Assembly: GCA_000403945.1 (NCBI GenBank)
Contig: APFI01000155.1
Coordinates: forward strand, 1-21,537
DNA: 21,537 nt
Reading direction: 5' to 3'
Source of the DNA: Desulfovibrio sp. Dsv1
GTDB taxonomy: Bacteria; Desulfobacterota; Desulfovibrionia; Desulfovibrionales; Desulfovibrionaceae
Under the pieces are notes generated by a model. That model was not told the origin of the DNA, made no database searches, and saw only the letters and a program-made list of their open reading frames with translations. The translations under genes were made by a program, and so were the position numbers. Below, in pieces: positions 5,725 through 13,089 of this stretch. Within the stretch, counting starts at the first letter, position 1. Each line of letters begins with the position of its first letter.

Positions 5725-6517
5725 CTATGCCGCAAAGGGCAGCTCACGCTCCAGCCTGTCGGCCATCTCCTCAAGGTCCGCAATCAGCTCAAACGCCTCG
5801 GCTCTCGTCATTCTTGCCGCCGCGTTTTGCCCCAGCGAAATCCACCATTTGTTTGCCCAGCACCTTTGGGCGGAGGTATAGCCGCCTGCCGAAGCCGTGA
5901 GGCCCCGGCAGACGCCCGGCATGTAGGTACGCGGATTGAGCAGCGCAAGCAGGCCCTCGTCGTTCACGGCCTGCCCCACATGGTGGGCGATATCGCGCCA
6001 GAATTGGCCCCACGGTCGTGCGAATCCATCCTGCCAGAATACGCATCCCACGGCGGAAAGGCTGCCCCCGCCGTGTGCCCATGCGCCGAAAGCGCGGTCA
6101 GGATGCTCCGGGTCATAGTTGAACCGCGCAGGCTCCCCCCCAGTTCCGCACGAGGCAGTCCTGCAATATGGCGTGCATACCGTCCTGCACTTCCGGCAGG
6201 CGGCGGGCGGCATCCTCCAGAATGCAATGGATGAAGGTTACGCGCTTGCCCGTTTCCTCGGCCACATGCGCCTTGTCGCCGCAGCCGCAGAGGACCAGCT
6301 TGCCCGCGCCGCGGATGACGCAGTTCTCGAAGAGGGCGGAACTGCCCCAAGTGATGCCCGCAGCCTCGTCTATCAAGCAGAGCGGACAGGCGGACAGGTC
6401 CACGATGCTGTCTCGAATTACCCAGTATTGCCCGTCACAGAGGGGCAGGCCGTCGCTCCCTATGGACGACGGCACCGTAATGCGTTTGCGTTCAATGAAT
6501 CGCGTGTTGCTGGCCAT
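5725..6517 (-). pseudogene. Beta-helix-like phage protein interrupted by a frameshift at a G7 tract
   Basis: The first frame (start 6,517) runs 134 residues and stops at 6,113. Its strands recur in short coils (ALFENCVIRGAGKLVLCG, VTFIHCILEDAARR, HAILQDCLVRNWG), a pattern typical of right-handed parallel beta-helices. At a run of seven G on the minus strand (6,141-6,135) the frame leaves the conserved reading. Removing one G gives NWGEPARFNYDPEHPDRAFG and continues to 5,725 with GGGSLSAVGCVFWQDGFARP, which extends the same coil pattern. The intact protein would be about 263 residues. Beta-helix domains usually occur in tail spikes or sugar-active proteins, so an early-operon location is odd. 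Confidence 0.7.
6135..6141 (-). repeat. Homopolymeric G7 tract at a frameshift point
   Basis: Seven C on the plus strand (seven G in the coding strand) lie exactly where the two reading frames of the beta-helix-like gene meet. Six G would restore one continuous frame. Confidence 0.85.
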
Positions 6518-6542
6518 TTTTTCCCCTTTGGCTGCTCGTCAG

Positions 6543-6583
6543 GCCGGGGCCACCACGCCCCGGCGACGGCCCCGAAGGGCCGT
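6543..6583 (-). promoter_or_regulatory. Tandem stable hairpins, one with a UUCG loop
   Basis: On the minus strand ACGGCCC-TTCG-GGGCCGT (6,583-6,566) forms a 7-bp stem with a UUCG tetraloop, followed at once by an 8-bp stem GCCGGGGC/GCCCCGGC (6,564-6,543). There is no T-run. They lie in the 82-bp gap between the genes ending at 6,600 and starting at 6,517 and could slow transcription or stabilise RNA ends. Confidence 0.5.
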
Positions 6584-6599
6584 TTCGCTTACGTATCGA

Positions 6600-6764
6600 C
6601 TAGTCCTCATCCGGGGCGTGATCGCTGTCTCCGCTCAACCACTGGAGCGCGTCCAAAACGCCCTGCTCATAGCTCATGCCGGGATAGCGCGTGCCCGCAT
6701 CCACACCTTCCGCAGCCCAGTTTTCCACGCGGGCGATTTCCTCTTCCGTTCTTGTAATGGTCAT
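6600..6764 (-). CDS. Small acidic phage protein
   Basis: An ATG at 6,764 with GGAG 8 bp upstream opens a 54-codon frame ending in TAG. The product (MTITRTEEEIARVENWAAEG, then VDAGTRYPGMSYEQGVLDAL, then a tail ending SDHAPDED) is acidic and helical. It fits the codon use of its neighbours and fills an otherwise empty gap between the HU-like gene and the tandem hairpins. Small acidic proteins in phage early regions are often DNA mimics or host-protein inhibitors, but nothing here proves that. Confidence 0.6.
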   Translation of the reverse strand: MTITRTEEEIARVENWAAEGVDAGTRYPGMSYEQGVLDALQWLSGDSDHAPDED

Positions 6765-6794
6765 TTCTGCTGCTCCATTTTCACGGCCTTTTTT

Positions 6795-6810
6795 GTGTCA
6801 GTTTTGACAC
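6795..6810. promoter_or_regulatory. GTGTCA-N4-TGACAC palindrome
   Basis: Perfect 6-bp arms around GTTT, preceded by a T-run on the plus strand. It lies just after the HU-like gene stop. A related palindrome TGTGTC-N6-GACACA occurs inside the hairpin after the repressor gene (13,101-13,118). It may be a protein-binding site or part of a weak terminator. Confidence 0.4.
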
Positions 6811-6813
6811 GTT

Positions 6814-7089
6814 CTAGCCTTTGATCGCGTCCATGAGCGGCTTGAAAGCCTTGAAGTAGGGCACCGTGCATGCGGGGATTGTAATGGTCTCGCCCGTGCG
6901 CGGATTGCGGCCCGTGCGTTCCGCCCGCTGCTTCACGAAGAGCTTGCCAAGGCCCGGCAGGGGCACTTCCCCGCCCTTTTGCAGTTCATCCAAGGTCACG
7001 TCGCGGAGGGCTTCAAGGTAGCGCTCCACGCTGGCGATGGATCGTCCGGCTTTCTGGGCCACTGCCTTCTTGAGTTCTGTCTGGGTCAT
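6814..7089 (-). CDS. HU/IHF-family DNA-binding protein
   Basis: The 91-residue protein has the full HU layout: TELKKAVAQKAG at the N-terminal helices, then LGKLFVKQRAERTGRNPRTG and ETITIPACTVPYFKAFKPL. The RNPRTGE(T/E)I..PA block is the DNA-binding arm and signature of HU/IHF. It would bend phage DNA. Mu transposition needs HU and IHF to assemble the transpososome, so a phage-encoded copy in the early operon is sensible. The start at 7,089 has AGGAGG 8 bp upstream; the longer frame to 7,272 overlaps the previous gene and is not real. Confidence 0.9.
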   Translation of the reverse strand: MTQTELKKAVAQKAGRSIASVERYLEALRDVTLDELQKGGEVPLPGLGKLFVKQRAERTGRNPRTGETITIPACTVPYFKAFKPLMDAIKG

Positions 7090-7100
7090 GCTTTTTCCTC

Positions 7101-7349
7101 CTATGGGATGATGCGCTGATACACGATTTCTTGGCTGTAGCCGTTCTGTATCAGCAGTTTTCTGGCTTGCGCCTTGATCTCGATGCAAATGTCGCTGCGC
7201 TGCTGCGGCGTGGCGCTTCCCCATTGCGCCGTGCGCGTCATGCTTTCCAGCCCCGCAGGGCCGGAGGGGCATTGCTTCCGCAACGCCCTCCGGGCGTATT
7301 CCAGCGCGTATGCCTCAATCTGCGGCTTTCTGAAGACGGGCCGCGCCAT
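7101..7349 (-). CDS. Hypothetical small phage protein
   Basis: This 82-residue basic protein begins MARPVFRKPQIEAYALEYAR and is mostly helical. A strong ribosome site (AGGAGGGGG) precedes the ATG, which lies 9 bp after the Gam-like stop. The gene is in the early operon between the Gam-like and HU-like genes. I recognise no domain. Confidence 0.65.
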   Translation of the reverse strand: MARPVFRKPQIEAYALEYARRALRKQCPSGPAGLESMTRTAQWGSATPQQRSDICIEIKAQARKLLIQNGYSQEIVYQRIIP

Positions 7350-7358
7350 GTCCCCCTC

Positions 7359-7874
7359 CTATGCGGTCTGCTCCGGCACCGCGTCCCGCTTGATTTCGAT
7401 GAAGAAGGTGTCGGCGGTCTGGCGCTTGAGGCCCACAAGCTCAAGCCGCTCGTCCGGCCAGCACGCCGCCTTGTCCTTGTCCACCTCCTCCTTGACGCGG
7501 ATGCCCTCGATGAAGTTGTACTGGTGCAGCTTTTCCAGCGTCATCGCCGCCGTGATGCCGCGCACCTGCACGATCCGGGTGCTGGCCCGGAAACCGATGG
7601 TGCCGAAGGCAAGCTCAAGGCTCTTGGCCTTGGCGAAGAGATCCGCCCGGTTCAGCTTGGCGAAGACGGCCACTGCGTCCGCCAGTTCCTTGCGCCGGGC
7701 CTGCAGGGGCGCGCTGCTCTGGCTGGCCTGCATCTTGGCGGCGTCTATGGTTTCCTGCATGGAGTGTTCGATGGCTTCTATCTTGCGGTCCAGAGAGGCG
7801 ATTTCCGCAAGCGCCCCTTCCGCCTGCTGGCGGTCGGCCACGATCTCCGGGGAGGGCTTCATCCTCGCGGCCAT
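7359..7874 (-). CDS. gam: Gam-like host-nuclease inhibitor
   Basis: The protein of about 171 residues resembles Mu Gam in length (Mu Gam is 174), order and content: a long helical hairpin (EIVADRQQAEGALAEIASLD to ADAVAVFAKLN), then a conserved middle with LELAFGTIGFRASTRI, and a C-terminus with VKEEVDKDKAACWPDERLEL. Mu Gam is the phage counterpart of Ku: it binds duplex DNA ends and blocks exonucleases. Translation may start at ATG 7,874, which overlaps the upstream stop as TGATG, or at GTG 7,877. It is the fourth gene after transposase B, the usual Mu-like position. Confidence 0.85.
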   Translation of the reverse strand: MAARMKPSPEIVADRQQAEGALAEIASLDRKIEAIEHSMQETIDAAKMQASQSSAPLQARRKELADAVAVFAKLNRADLFAKAKSLELAFGTIGFRASTRIVQVRGITAAMTLEKLHQYNFIEGIRVKEEVDKDKAACWPDERLELVGLKRQTADTFFIEIKRDAVPEQTA

Positions 7875-8071
7875 CACATCACCCCCTGCGCAGCGGCGGG
7901 CGCGTTCATGGGCGCGGGCGGCACAAGGTAATTCTCAAGATGTTCCGCCTGATCGGCGGCGGCATCCAGTTCGCGGCGGATGCTGCGGATCACGTCCGCC
8001 GTTTCCACGGACACATCGCCAAGAATGTCGCCAAGGGACGCGCTGATGTTCTGGAGCTTTTCAGTCAACAT
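7874..8071 (-). CDS. Small helical phage protein
   Basis: From ATG 8,071 (AGGAGG 7 bp upstream) the product is 65 residues: MLTEKLQNISASLGDILGDV, then a helix with ELDAAADQAEHLENYL and a Pro/Ala-rich tail. A start at 8,110 is possible but has no ribosome site. The ATG overlaps the stop of the upstream winged-helix gene by 11 bp, and its own stop overlaps the Gam-like start. It has no recognised domain; position and coupling suggest an accessory to replication or to Gam. Confidence 0.6.
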   Translation of the reverse strand: MLTEKLQNISASLGDILGDVSVETADVIRSIRRELDAAADQAEHLENYLVPPAPMNAPAAAQGVM

Positions 8072-8708
8072 GGGATACCTCCTCATTCTCATTTTCGGTG
8101 ACAGTTTCATGGGTGATCTTGGAAAACCGCGCCAGAAGCACGTTGGCCGCTTCCGTGATGGTGCGGGCCGTGCGCGGCGCGTAGGGATCGGCGCACAGCA
8201 TGAGCCGCGTGATGGTCGCCGCCGCCGTGCGTTCCTTCTGGAAGGGGTCTGCCGCCCGGACGGGCGGGTACGGGGTTTCGGGCGTGGCCTGCGCCTTGCC
8301 CGTTGCCCGGAAGAGCGTGGCCCGCTTGCTGTCGCGGCCCGCGCGTTCCAAAAAGCCCTCGCCCTCCAGCCAGTTCACATAGCGCAGGATGTGCGTGTAG
8401 CTGACGCGGGTCAGCAGGGCGCATTCGCTGATGGACCAGCCCGGCTTCGAGGCCCGCACGAAACGCCAGATGACGCTGTGCATACGGCCCTCGCGGGGAC
8501 GGTGCTGCTCGTCATAGGTGAACACGCCGGGAAGCACGCGGCGTATCTCGCCATGCCGCTTCATGCCGGATATGCGCGAGCGCACCACGGCCTGCTCCGC
8601 CTCGCTTTCCAGCCCCAGCGCCTCGTAGACCTGCCGGTAGCTGACCCTGCGCCCTCCGTCGCCCAGCGCCCGGACGGCCTTGCGCACCATGTCGATGGTC
8701 ACTTCCAT
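8061..8708 (-). CDS. Winged-helix-like phage early protein
   Basis: The 215-residue protein has two HTH-like segments: residues about 5-55 (IDMVRKAVRALGDGGRRVSY, then RQVYEALGL and VVRSRISGMKRHGEIRRV), which read as a winged helix with a beta wing ending in PGVFTY, and residues about 75-120 (ISECALLTRVSYTHILRYVN, then WLEGEGFLER). Both are DNA-binding in character. The start at 8,708 has GGGAGG 5 bp upstream and is 10 bp after the transposase B stop; a longer frame overlapping B is unlikely. It may help replicative transposition. No exact family recognised. Confidence 0.7.
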   Translation of the reverse strand: MEVTIDMVRKAVRALGDGGRRVSYRQVYEALGLESEAEQAVVRSRISGMKRHGEIRRVLPGVFTYDEQHRPREGRMHSVIWRFVRASKPGWSISECALLTRVSYTHILRYVNWLEGEGFLERAGRDSKRATLFRATGKAQATPETPYPPVRAADPFQKERTAAATITRLMLCADPYAPRTARTITEAANVLLARFSKITHETVTENENEEVSHVD

Positions 8709-8718
8709 GCCCGCCTCC

Positions 8719-9432
8719 CTACTTCCGCCGCCATGTGTGGGCGGAGAGCGCCGTGTCCAGCATGGCCCGGTCAACGGCGAAGCTGCCGCTTGCCTTGGCG
8801 GACTTCTCCAGCAGGAGGCACATGTTACGCACCAGCCGGAAGTCGCCCTCGGTCTTCTGGGCGATCTCGGAGGCCAGCGCCAGCGGCACCTCCAGCGCCG
8901 CCGCCTGCATGGCGTACATGGCCACTTCCGAGGGCGATATGGGGCCGAACTCCACCTCGTAGGCCACCCGCGACCAGATGCGCCGCCTTTCGGAGAGCAG
9001 GCCGAAGATGCCTTCCTCGCCTATCAGGATGACCGGCGCTCCCGTCATTTCGTGGATGTCGCGGAGGTCTTCGATCCTGTCGATCTTCAGCCTGTCCGCC
9101 TCGTCGATGAAGATGGGCTGCCGGTTTTCCTCAAGCAGTTCCACGATCAGCTCCTTGCAGCGGTTGCCCGTATGCCGGGGCATGTCCATGTTCTTCCCGC
9201 GCACCTCGAAGAGCAGGCGCTGCAGGAAACTCGTCTGGCTCCATCCCTGCCACACGCGCACATACGCGCCGCCGCGCTGGATGTGGTAGCGGTCCGCCGC
9301 GACGCTCTTCCCGCGCCCGGCCTGCCCGTAGGCGAGGATGAAGCCGGAAAGGTTGCGTCCGACGCCGACGACCTCGTCCACGGCGTTGTCGAACTTGGTC
9401 ATGGCTCCTGTCTCAATGATCGTTTCGCGCAT
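8719..9432 (-). CDS. Mu B-like transposition ATPase
   Basis: The 237-residue AAA+ protein has a Walker A motif GQAGRGKS (residues 36-43) and a Walker B motif PIFIDEAD (106-113, acidic pair D110-E111), followed by a sensor region with PVILIGEEG and an arginine-rich RRRIWSRV. MuB binds target DNA in an ATP-dependent way, activates transposase A and gives target immunity. Mu B is 312 residues and has an N-terminal HTH domain; that domain is absent here and the protein opens almost directly into the ATPase. GGAGG lies 5 bp before the start, 17 bp after the transposase stop. Confidence 0.9.
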   Translation of the reverse strand: MRETIIETGAMTKFDNAVDEVVGVGRNLSGFILAYGQAGRGKSVAADRYHIQRGGAYVRVWQGWSQTSFLQRLLFEVRGKNMDMPRHTGNRCKELIVELLEENRQPIFIDEADRLKIDRIEDLRDIHEMTGAPVILIGEEGIFGLLSERRRIWSRVAYEVEFGPISPSEVAMYAMQAAALEVPLALASEIAQKTEGDFRLVRNMCLLLEKSAKASGSFAVDRAMLDTALSAHTWRRK

Positions 9433-9449
9433 TTCGTTCCTCCGTAGCG

Positions 9450-11624
9450 CTACGCCATAGCGGCGCGGGCCTGTTCCCGCGCGTACACTTGGCGCAGTCC
9501 GTCAAAATACTTCTTCCAGCCGGTCAGGTATTCCGGCGTCTGTTCCCATGCCTCCATCCATGCGGCGTCTTCCGGCACAAGCTCGACGGCTTGCTCGAAC
9601 TTGAGCGTGAACAGGTAGGAGTACCGTTCCTGCGAATCCTTCCAGCGCTTGAGCGCTGACGGGGTGTAGGCCGGGGCGGCGTTCATGGCCGCGACGGCGG
9701 CATCCCGTTGCGCCGCGAACGCGGCCTCTTCCTCCGCCGTGGGCTGCTTTGTCTCGGCGGGCCGCGCCGCAGGCAGCGGCTTGGGCTGCAGGCGCGTCAC
9801 CGCCGCCATGCGTGCCCGCGCCTCCGGCAGCACGTCCGCGTTGAGCATTTCCGTGATGGCCGAGAAGCTCTGCTTCTTCTGGCCCTGCTTCAGCTCCAGC
9901 GCCGCCCGCAGATCCGCCTGCTGCTCCGCCGTGCCCAGCACTGCGGCCACGGGGTGCAGGCCGTGCGCGATCCGATGGTGTTCGCGGTCCAGCGCTTCGC
10001 AGAGAAACTTGCCGTCCAGCGTGTAGATGAGGACGCTGAAGGGGCTGAGATACTCGTCGTAGCGCACGAGGACGGGATGGCGGCGGGAAAAGAGCGCCTC
10101 ATGCCAGTACAGCCGCCCGTTGACGCGGATGCCGTCCTTCGTGATGGTGCGGACTTCCTTCTGCATCATCAGCAGGGTCAGGCGCTGCATGTCCTCCGGG
10201 GTGAGGCCCGGCCCGCGCCCGGCCTCCATCACATCGCCCGGCGTCGCGCCGTGGAGGTGCGTTCGGAACTGCGGGCGGGCCTTGTATTCCTCGAACCAGC
10301 GGGCCACCTGCAGATGGGTTTCCTCCAGCGTCAGGGGCCGTGCGCCCATCTTCTCGTAGAGCTTGCGGTGCAGCTTCTCCCCGCGCATCATGCGGGCTGG
10401 CTTGTGGTCGATGTCGTAGCCCGTATAGGACGGCATCCACACTTCCAGCTCGTGCATGGTCCCGAAGAACCGCTCGACCGGCTTGCTCTGCCCGTGGTAG
10501 GGCCACGCATGGATCACGGTGCAGCCGAGGTCTCGGTACAGGCCGAGGAATCCGGCCTGCTCAAAGTCCGGGCAGCCCTCGAAGAACCGCGCCCGGAAGG
10601 CCCTGCCGTTGTCGAGGTAGATGACGCGCGGGAACTTGCCCAGAATGATGCAGCTGCGCCGGAACGCCGCCGATATGCAGGCCGTGTTCTCCGTCGCCAT
10701 GATCTGCCAGCCCAGCGGGCAGTTGCTCGCGCCGTCGTAGAACAGCACCAGCGTCATGCGCTTGGGCTTGCCCGTGTCGGGGTCGATGCTTTCAAAATTG
10801 AGGGTGTGGCCGTCCGCGATCACCACGTCGCCCACTTCCACAAGGTTCCAGTTGCGGAGGAGGCTGATGGCGCACTTGTCGTTCCACGCCTTCTCCCCTT
10901 CGCGGAAGGCCGTCCAGCTGTCGAAGCATTCCGTCATGTAGGCCCGCGCGAAGCGCCGGATGGTGGGGTCGGAGGGCACGAACAGCCCCTCGGCCTGAAA
11001 CTTGCGCTGCACCTCCCGCACGCACTGGCTGATGTCCGGGGCGTTCGGGTTCAGGACGTGGCCCAGAATGATGTGCTGGTGCCGTTCCGTGAGCAGGGTG
11101 CGGCCCTTGTGGGCCACGCCGCGCTTGTCAGCGAGGGCCAGCACGCTCCCGGCCCGCTCCTGCTCAATCTTCCAGCGCTCCAGCGTCTTCCATGACGTGG
11201 GGCCGAGTTCCTCCAGCAACTTGGGCCACACACCGGCCCGGTAGGCTTCCACGAAGGCCGCCTTCTGCGCCTTGGTCGCGCCGTTCTTGCGCTGCCATGC
11301 GAGGTACTGGCGCAGCAGGTCCGCCCGCGCCAGCGCCTTGTAGCGCTTCCTGTCGTCCAGTATGGCCGTGGTCGTGACCGGCGAAAGCGGCGACATGGGC
11401 AGGGATTCCGCTTCGGCAAGGGCCAGCTTCTCCTCGGCGGCGCGGATGGCGAGCTGCGTTTCCTCCGGCATGGAGGCCACGAGCCATTCCTTGCCGCCGC
11501 CGCGCCCGTGGCGCGGACGGAACTGCCAGTTCTCCTGCTCCGCCCGGCGCGTAACAGTCGATACAGCTGCCACGTCAAGCAGCTTAACCAACTCCATTGT
11601 GCTGTATGCGTCCTTGAGCGCCAT
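9450..11624 (-). CDS. Mu-type DDE transposase A
   Basis: The 724-residue protein (Mu A is 663) carries out strand transfer for replicative transposition. Residues 1-60 form the N-terminal DNA-binding domain (STMELVKLLDVAAVSTVTRR). Helical end-binding domains follow to about 240. The RNase H-like core holds the catalytic triad Asp-271 (VVIADGHTL), Asp-338 (VIYLDNGRAF) and Glu-384 (KPVERFFGTM); spacing is close to Mu A (269, 336, 392). After the core comes a beta-barrel (about 485-570) and a C-terminal region (about 590-724) that should contact the B protein. The start has AAAGGA 8 bp upstream. All catalytic residues are intact. Confidence 0.95.
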   Translation of the reverse strand: MALKDAYSTMELVKLLDVAAVSTVTRRAEQENWQFRPRHGRGGGKEWLVASMPEETQLAIRAAEEKLALAEAESLPMSPLSPVTTTAILDDRKRYKALARADLLRQYLAWQRKNGATKAQKAAFVEAYRAGVWPKLLEELGPTSWKTLERWKIEQERAGSVLALADKRGVAHKGRTLLTERHQHIILGHVLNPNAPDISQCVREVQRKFQAEGLFVPSDPTIRRFARAYMTECFDSWTAFREGEKAWNDKCAISLLRNWNLVEVGDVVIADGHTLNFESIDPDTGKPKRMTLVLFYDGASNCPLGWQIMATENTACISAAFRRSCIILGKFPRVIYLDNGRAFRARFFEGCPDFEQAGFLGLYRDLGCTVIHAWPYHGQSKPVERFFGTMHELEVWMPSYTGYDIDHKPARMMRGEKLHRKLYEKMGARPLTLEETHLQVARWFEEYKARPQFRTHLHGATPGDVMEAGRGPGLTPEDMQRLTLLMMQKEVRTITKDGIRVNGRLYWHEALFSRRHPVLVRYDEYLSPFSVLIYTLDGKFLCEALDREHHRIAHGLHPVAAVLGTAEQQADLRAALELKQGQKKQSFSAITEMLNADVLPEARARMAAVTRLQPKPLPAARPAETKQPTAEEEAAFAAQRDAAVAAMNAAPAYTPSALKRWKDSQERYSYLFTLKFEQAVELVPEDAAWMEAWEQTPEYLTGWKKYFDGLRQVYAREQARAAMA

Positions 11625-11644
11625 AGCCGTGTCCTTTGCCGTAG

Positions 11645-11902
11645 TTATGCTGATGCAGCCCGTGCCGGATTCGGGTCGAAAAGGTACTTTTCCGGCACGC
11701 CTGCTTCCCGAAGGGCATCCAATACACGGGCGCTATGGTTCTTTCCCTTCACGGTATTCTGCACGGCCACTGCCGATATGCCGATGCGACGGGCAAGTTC
11801 CGTCATGTTCATGTCGCGGGCTTCCAATGCCTCACGAATCCTGTATCGCGCCTGATACCGACGCTGGGAGCATTCTGCTCGGCTCATGTGTGCTGCGTTC
11901 AT
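11645..11902 (-). CDS. Ner-like small HTH regulator
   Basis: The 85-residue protein has an XRE/Ner-like helix-turn-helix from about residue 27 to 50 (ARDMNMTELARRIGISAVAV) followed by a short helix (SARVLDALREAGVPEKYLFD). In Mu, Ner turns down the early promoter and the repressor promoter after infection. This gene is just upstream of transposase A, as a Ner would be, though here it is second in the operon. Its start overlaps the preceding stop by 4 bp (ATGA at 11,899-11,902). The Ner role is inferred. Confidence 0.7.
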   Translation of the reverse strand: MNAAHMSRAECSQRRYQARYRIREALEARDMNMTELARRIGISAVAVQNTVKGKNHSARVLDALREAGVPEKYLFDPNPARAASA

Positions 11903-12324
11903 AGATCATTCTCCAGTTTGCGTTTGCGCTCCCGCGCGGCTTTCATATCCAGCACTGCCCGTCCGTAATCGCGGATTTTCCTGTCCTCTTCCGTCATAAG
12001 GTCCAGTTCCAAGGCCCGCGCCGCCATGCGAAGCGGCTCCATGTCGCCGGTGGCCCGGCAGAAAGCCAGCACTGCCAGCAGGGAAGGCGTGTGCGATGTG
12101 TCCGAAGGTGAAAGCCACTTGTCCAGAGTGTCCTTGCTGATGCTCTTCTGGTTTCCGGCGGTCAGCTTGATGCCCGCCCGCCGTGCGAGCGAATTCAGCT
12201 TGTCCGGCAGCGCCTTCCTTCCCTCGCTGTCCGGCGCACCGGCTGCGGCACGCATGGCAGCGCGTATGCTCGCCATGACGCCCGCCAACCGGGCCGCATC
12301 GTCAAGAAGGGTAAGCTGTCGCAT
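11899..12324 (-). CDS. First gene of early operon, putative DNA-binding regulator
   Basis: From ATG 12,324 (GGGAG 5 bp upstream) the product is 141 residues. It is helical; residues about 40-75 (LARRAGIKLTAGNQKSISKD, then TLDKWLSPSD) look like a phage regulatory HTH domain, and the C-terminus is strongly basic (MKAARERKRKLENDL). The gene is first in the early operon, facing the repressor across the AT-rich operator. A longer frame to 12,384 would start inside the leader inverted repeat flank and lacks a ribosome site. Likely a transcription regulator of the early switch; family not named. Confidence 0.65.
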   Translation of the reverse strand: MRQLTLLDDAARLAGVMASIRAAMRAAAGAPDSEGRKALPDKLNSLARRAGIKLTAGNQKSISKDTLDKWLSPSDTSHTPSLLAVLAFCRATGDMEPLRMAARALELDLMTEEDRKIRDYGRAVLDMKAARERKRKLENDL

Positions 12325-12390
12325 GGAGGCTCCCGCCCTTTCGGGCTTGTCCAAACGCCGCTCTGGCGTGGACGTTGATTTCATCGGGCG

Positions 12391-12436
12391 GGGCGGTTAA
12401 AAAGGGTTAGCAAGCAAAGTAGTTTTTTAACCGCCC
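12391..12436 (-). promoter_or_regulatory. 13-bp perfect inverted repeat in early leader
   Basis: GGGCGGTTAAAAA at 12,391-12,403 and TTTTTAACCGCCC at 12,424-12,436, separated by 20 bp. It lies 67-112 bp upstream of the first early gene. It could be an operator or, in RNA, a leader hairpin acting as an attenuator. Confidence 0.6.
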
Positions 12437-12451
12437 GCAAGACCTTTTTCG

Positions 12452-12504
12452 GCTAAATTTGAGTTTTTGTAAAGCTAAAATTCAACGCAAAACTTAAATT
12501 TAGC
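12452..12504. promoter_or_regulatory. 16-bp inverted repeat in divergent operator region
   Basis: GCTAAATTTGAGTTTT (12,452-12,467) and AAAACTTAAATTTAGC (12,489-12,504) are inverted copies with one mismatch. A third partial copy, GCTAAAATT, lies between them at 12,474. The region is AT-rich, unlike its surroundings, and probably holds the early promoter and its operators. Confidence 0.65.
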
Positions 12505-12552
12505 AAAAAAATTATTTTATCAATAATTACAGCTAATTGCTGTGGTCTTTCG

Positions 12553-12594
12553 CGCAAAACTTGGCGCAAAACTTCGCGCCACGGAACTTTTGCG
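12553..12594. promoter_or_regulatory. CGCAAAACTT operator repeats upstream of repressor
   Basis: CGCAAAACTT occurs at 12,553-12,562 and 12,565-12,574 (12-bp step), with an inverted near-copy AACTTTTGCG at 12,585-12,594 directly before the repressor ATG. A further copy lies at 12,486-12,495. These are likely sites for autoregulation. Confidence 0.6.
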
Positions 12595-12595
12595 T

Positions 12596-13084
12596 ATGAG
12601 CAGCACAATTGCCGAACGCATTTTAGAGGTGCGAGGGAAGTCAAAACAAGGCGACTTTGCAAAATCTCTCGGCATAAACCCTAACACCCTGCGAAATTAT
12701 GAAACTGGGAGAGTAAGCCCAAATCATATTATTCTTGAACGCATTTGCGTTGAATTTTCAGTTTCACCGGCTTGGTTGCTGCTCGGACAAGGCCCGATGC
12801 TGCAAGAAAATGCAACGGACGGCGAAAAAACTGTCCCACATCGCAGGGAACAGATACCTTGCCCGGAATGTGCTGCCCTCAAAGCGGAATTGCATAGCGA
12901 AAAGGAAGAACGCCGAAATCTGGCGGACGAAAACCGACAGCTTTACAGGCGGTGCTTGGATCAGGAACGTCTAATCGGAGAACTACGGCTGGCCTTGCAG
13001 GCTGCAGGGGGGGAAGGCGGTGGTACCGATGTGCCCGAATATGCCCAATCTGCCCCTTTGAGCATCCGGCGCAGTGATGAATAA
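12596..13084 (+). CDS. Phage repressor-like XRE protein
   Basis: The 162-residue protein has an N-terminal XRE/HTH_3 domain at about residues 6-63 (GDFAKSLGINPNTLRNYETG, then RVSPNHIILERICVEFSVSP). The C-terminus has two Cys (CPECAAL) and a coiled coil (about 97-140), and no S24 peptidase domain, so SOS-type self-cleavage is not expected. It is divergent from the early operon, as the Mu repressor c is. I choose ATG 12,596 with weak GGAA 9 bp upstream; a GTG start at 12,542 would read through the operator repeats. It probably keeps the prophage silent. Confidence 0.8.
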   Translation: MSSTIAERILEVRGKSKQGDFAKSLGINPNTLRNYETGRVSPNHIILERICVEFSVSPAWLLLGQGPMLQENATDGEKTVPHRREQIPCPECAALKAELHSEKEERRNLADENRQLYRRCLDQERLIGELRLALQAAGGEGGGTDVPEYAQSAPLSIRRSDE

Positions 13085-13089
13085 AATAA

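Noticed and set aside
9708..11195. 495-codon plus-strand frame inside the transposase region
   Set aside because: It is antisense to transposase A, which has all catalytic residues. High-GC codon bias opens such shadow frames.
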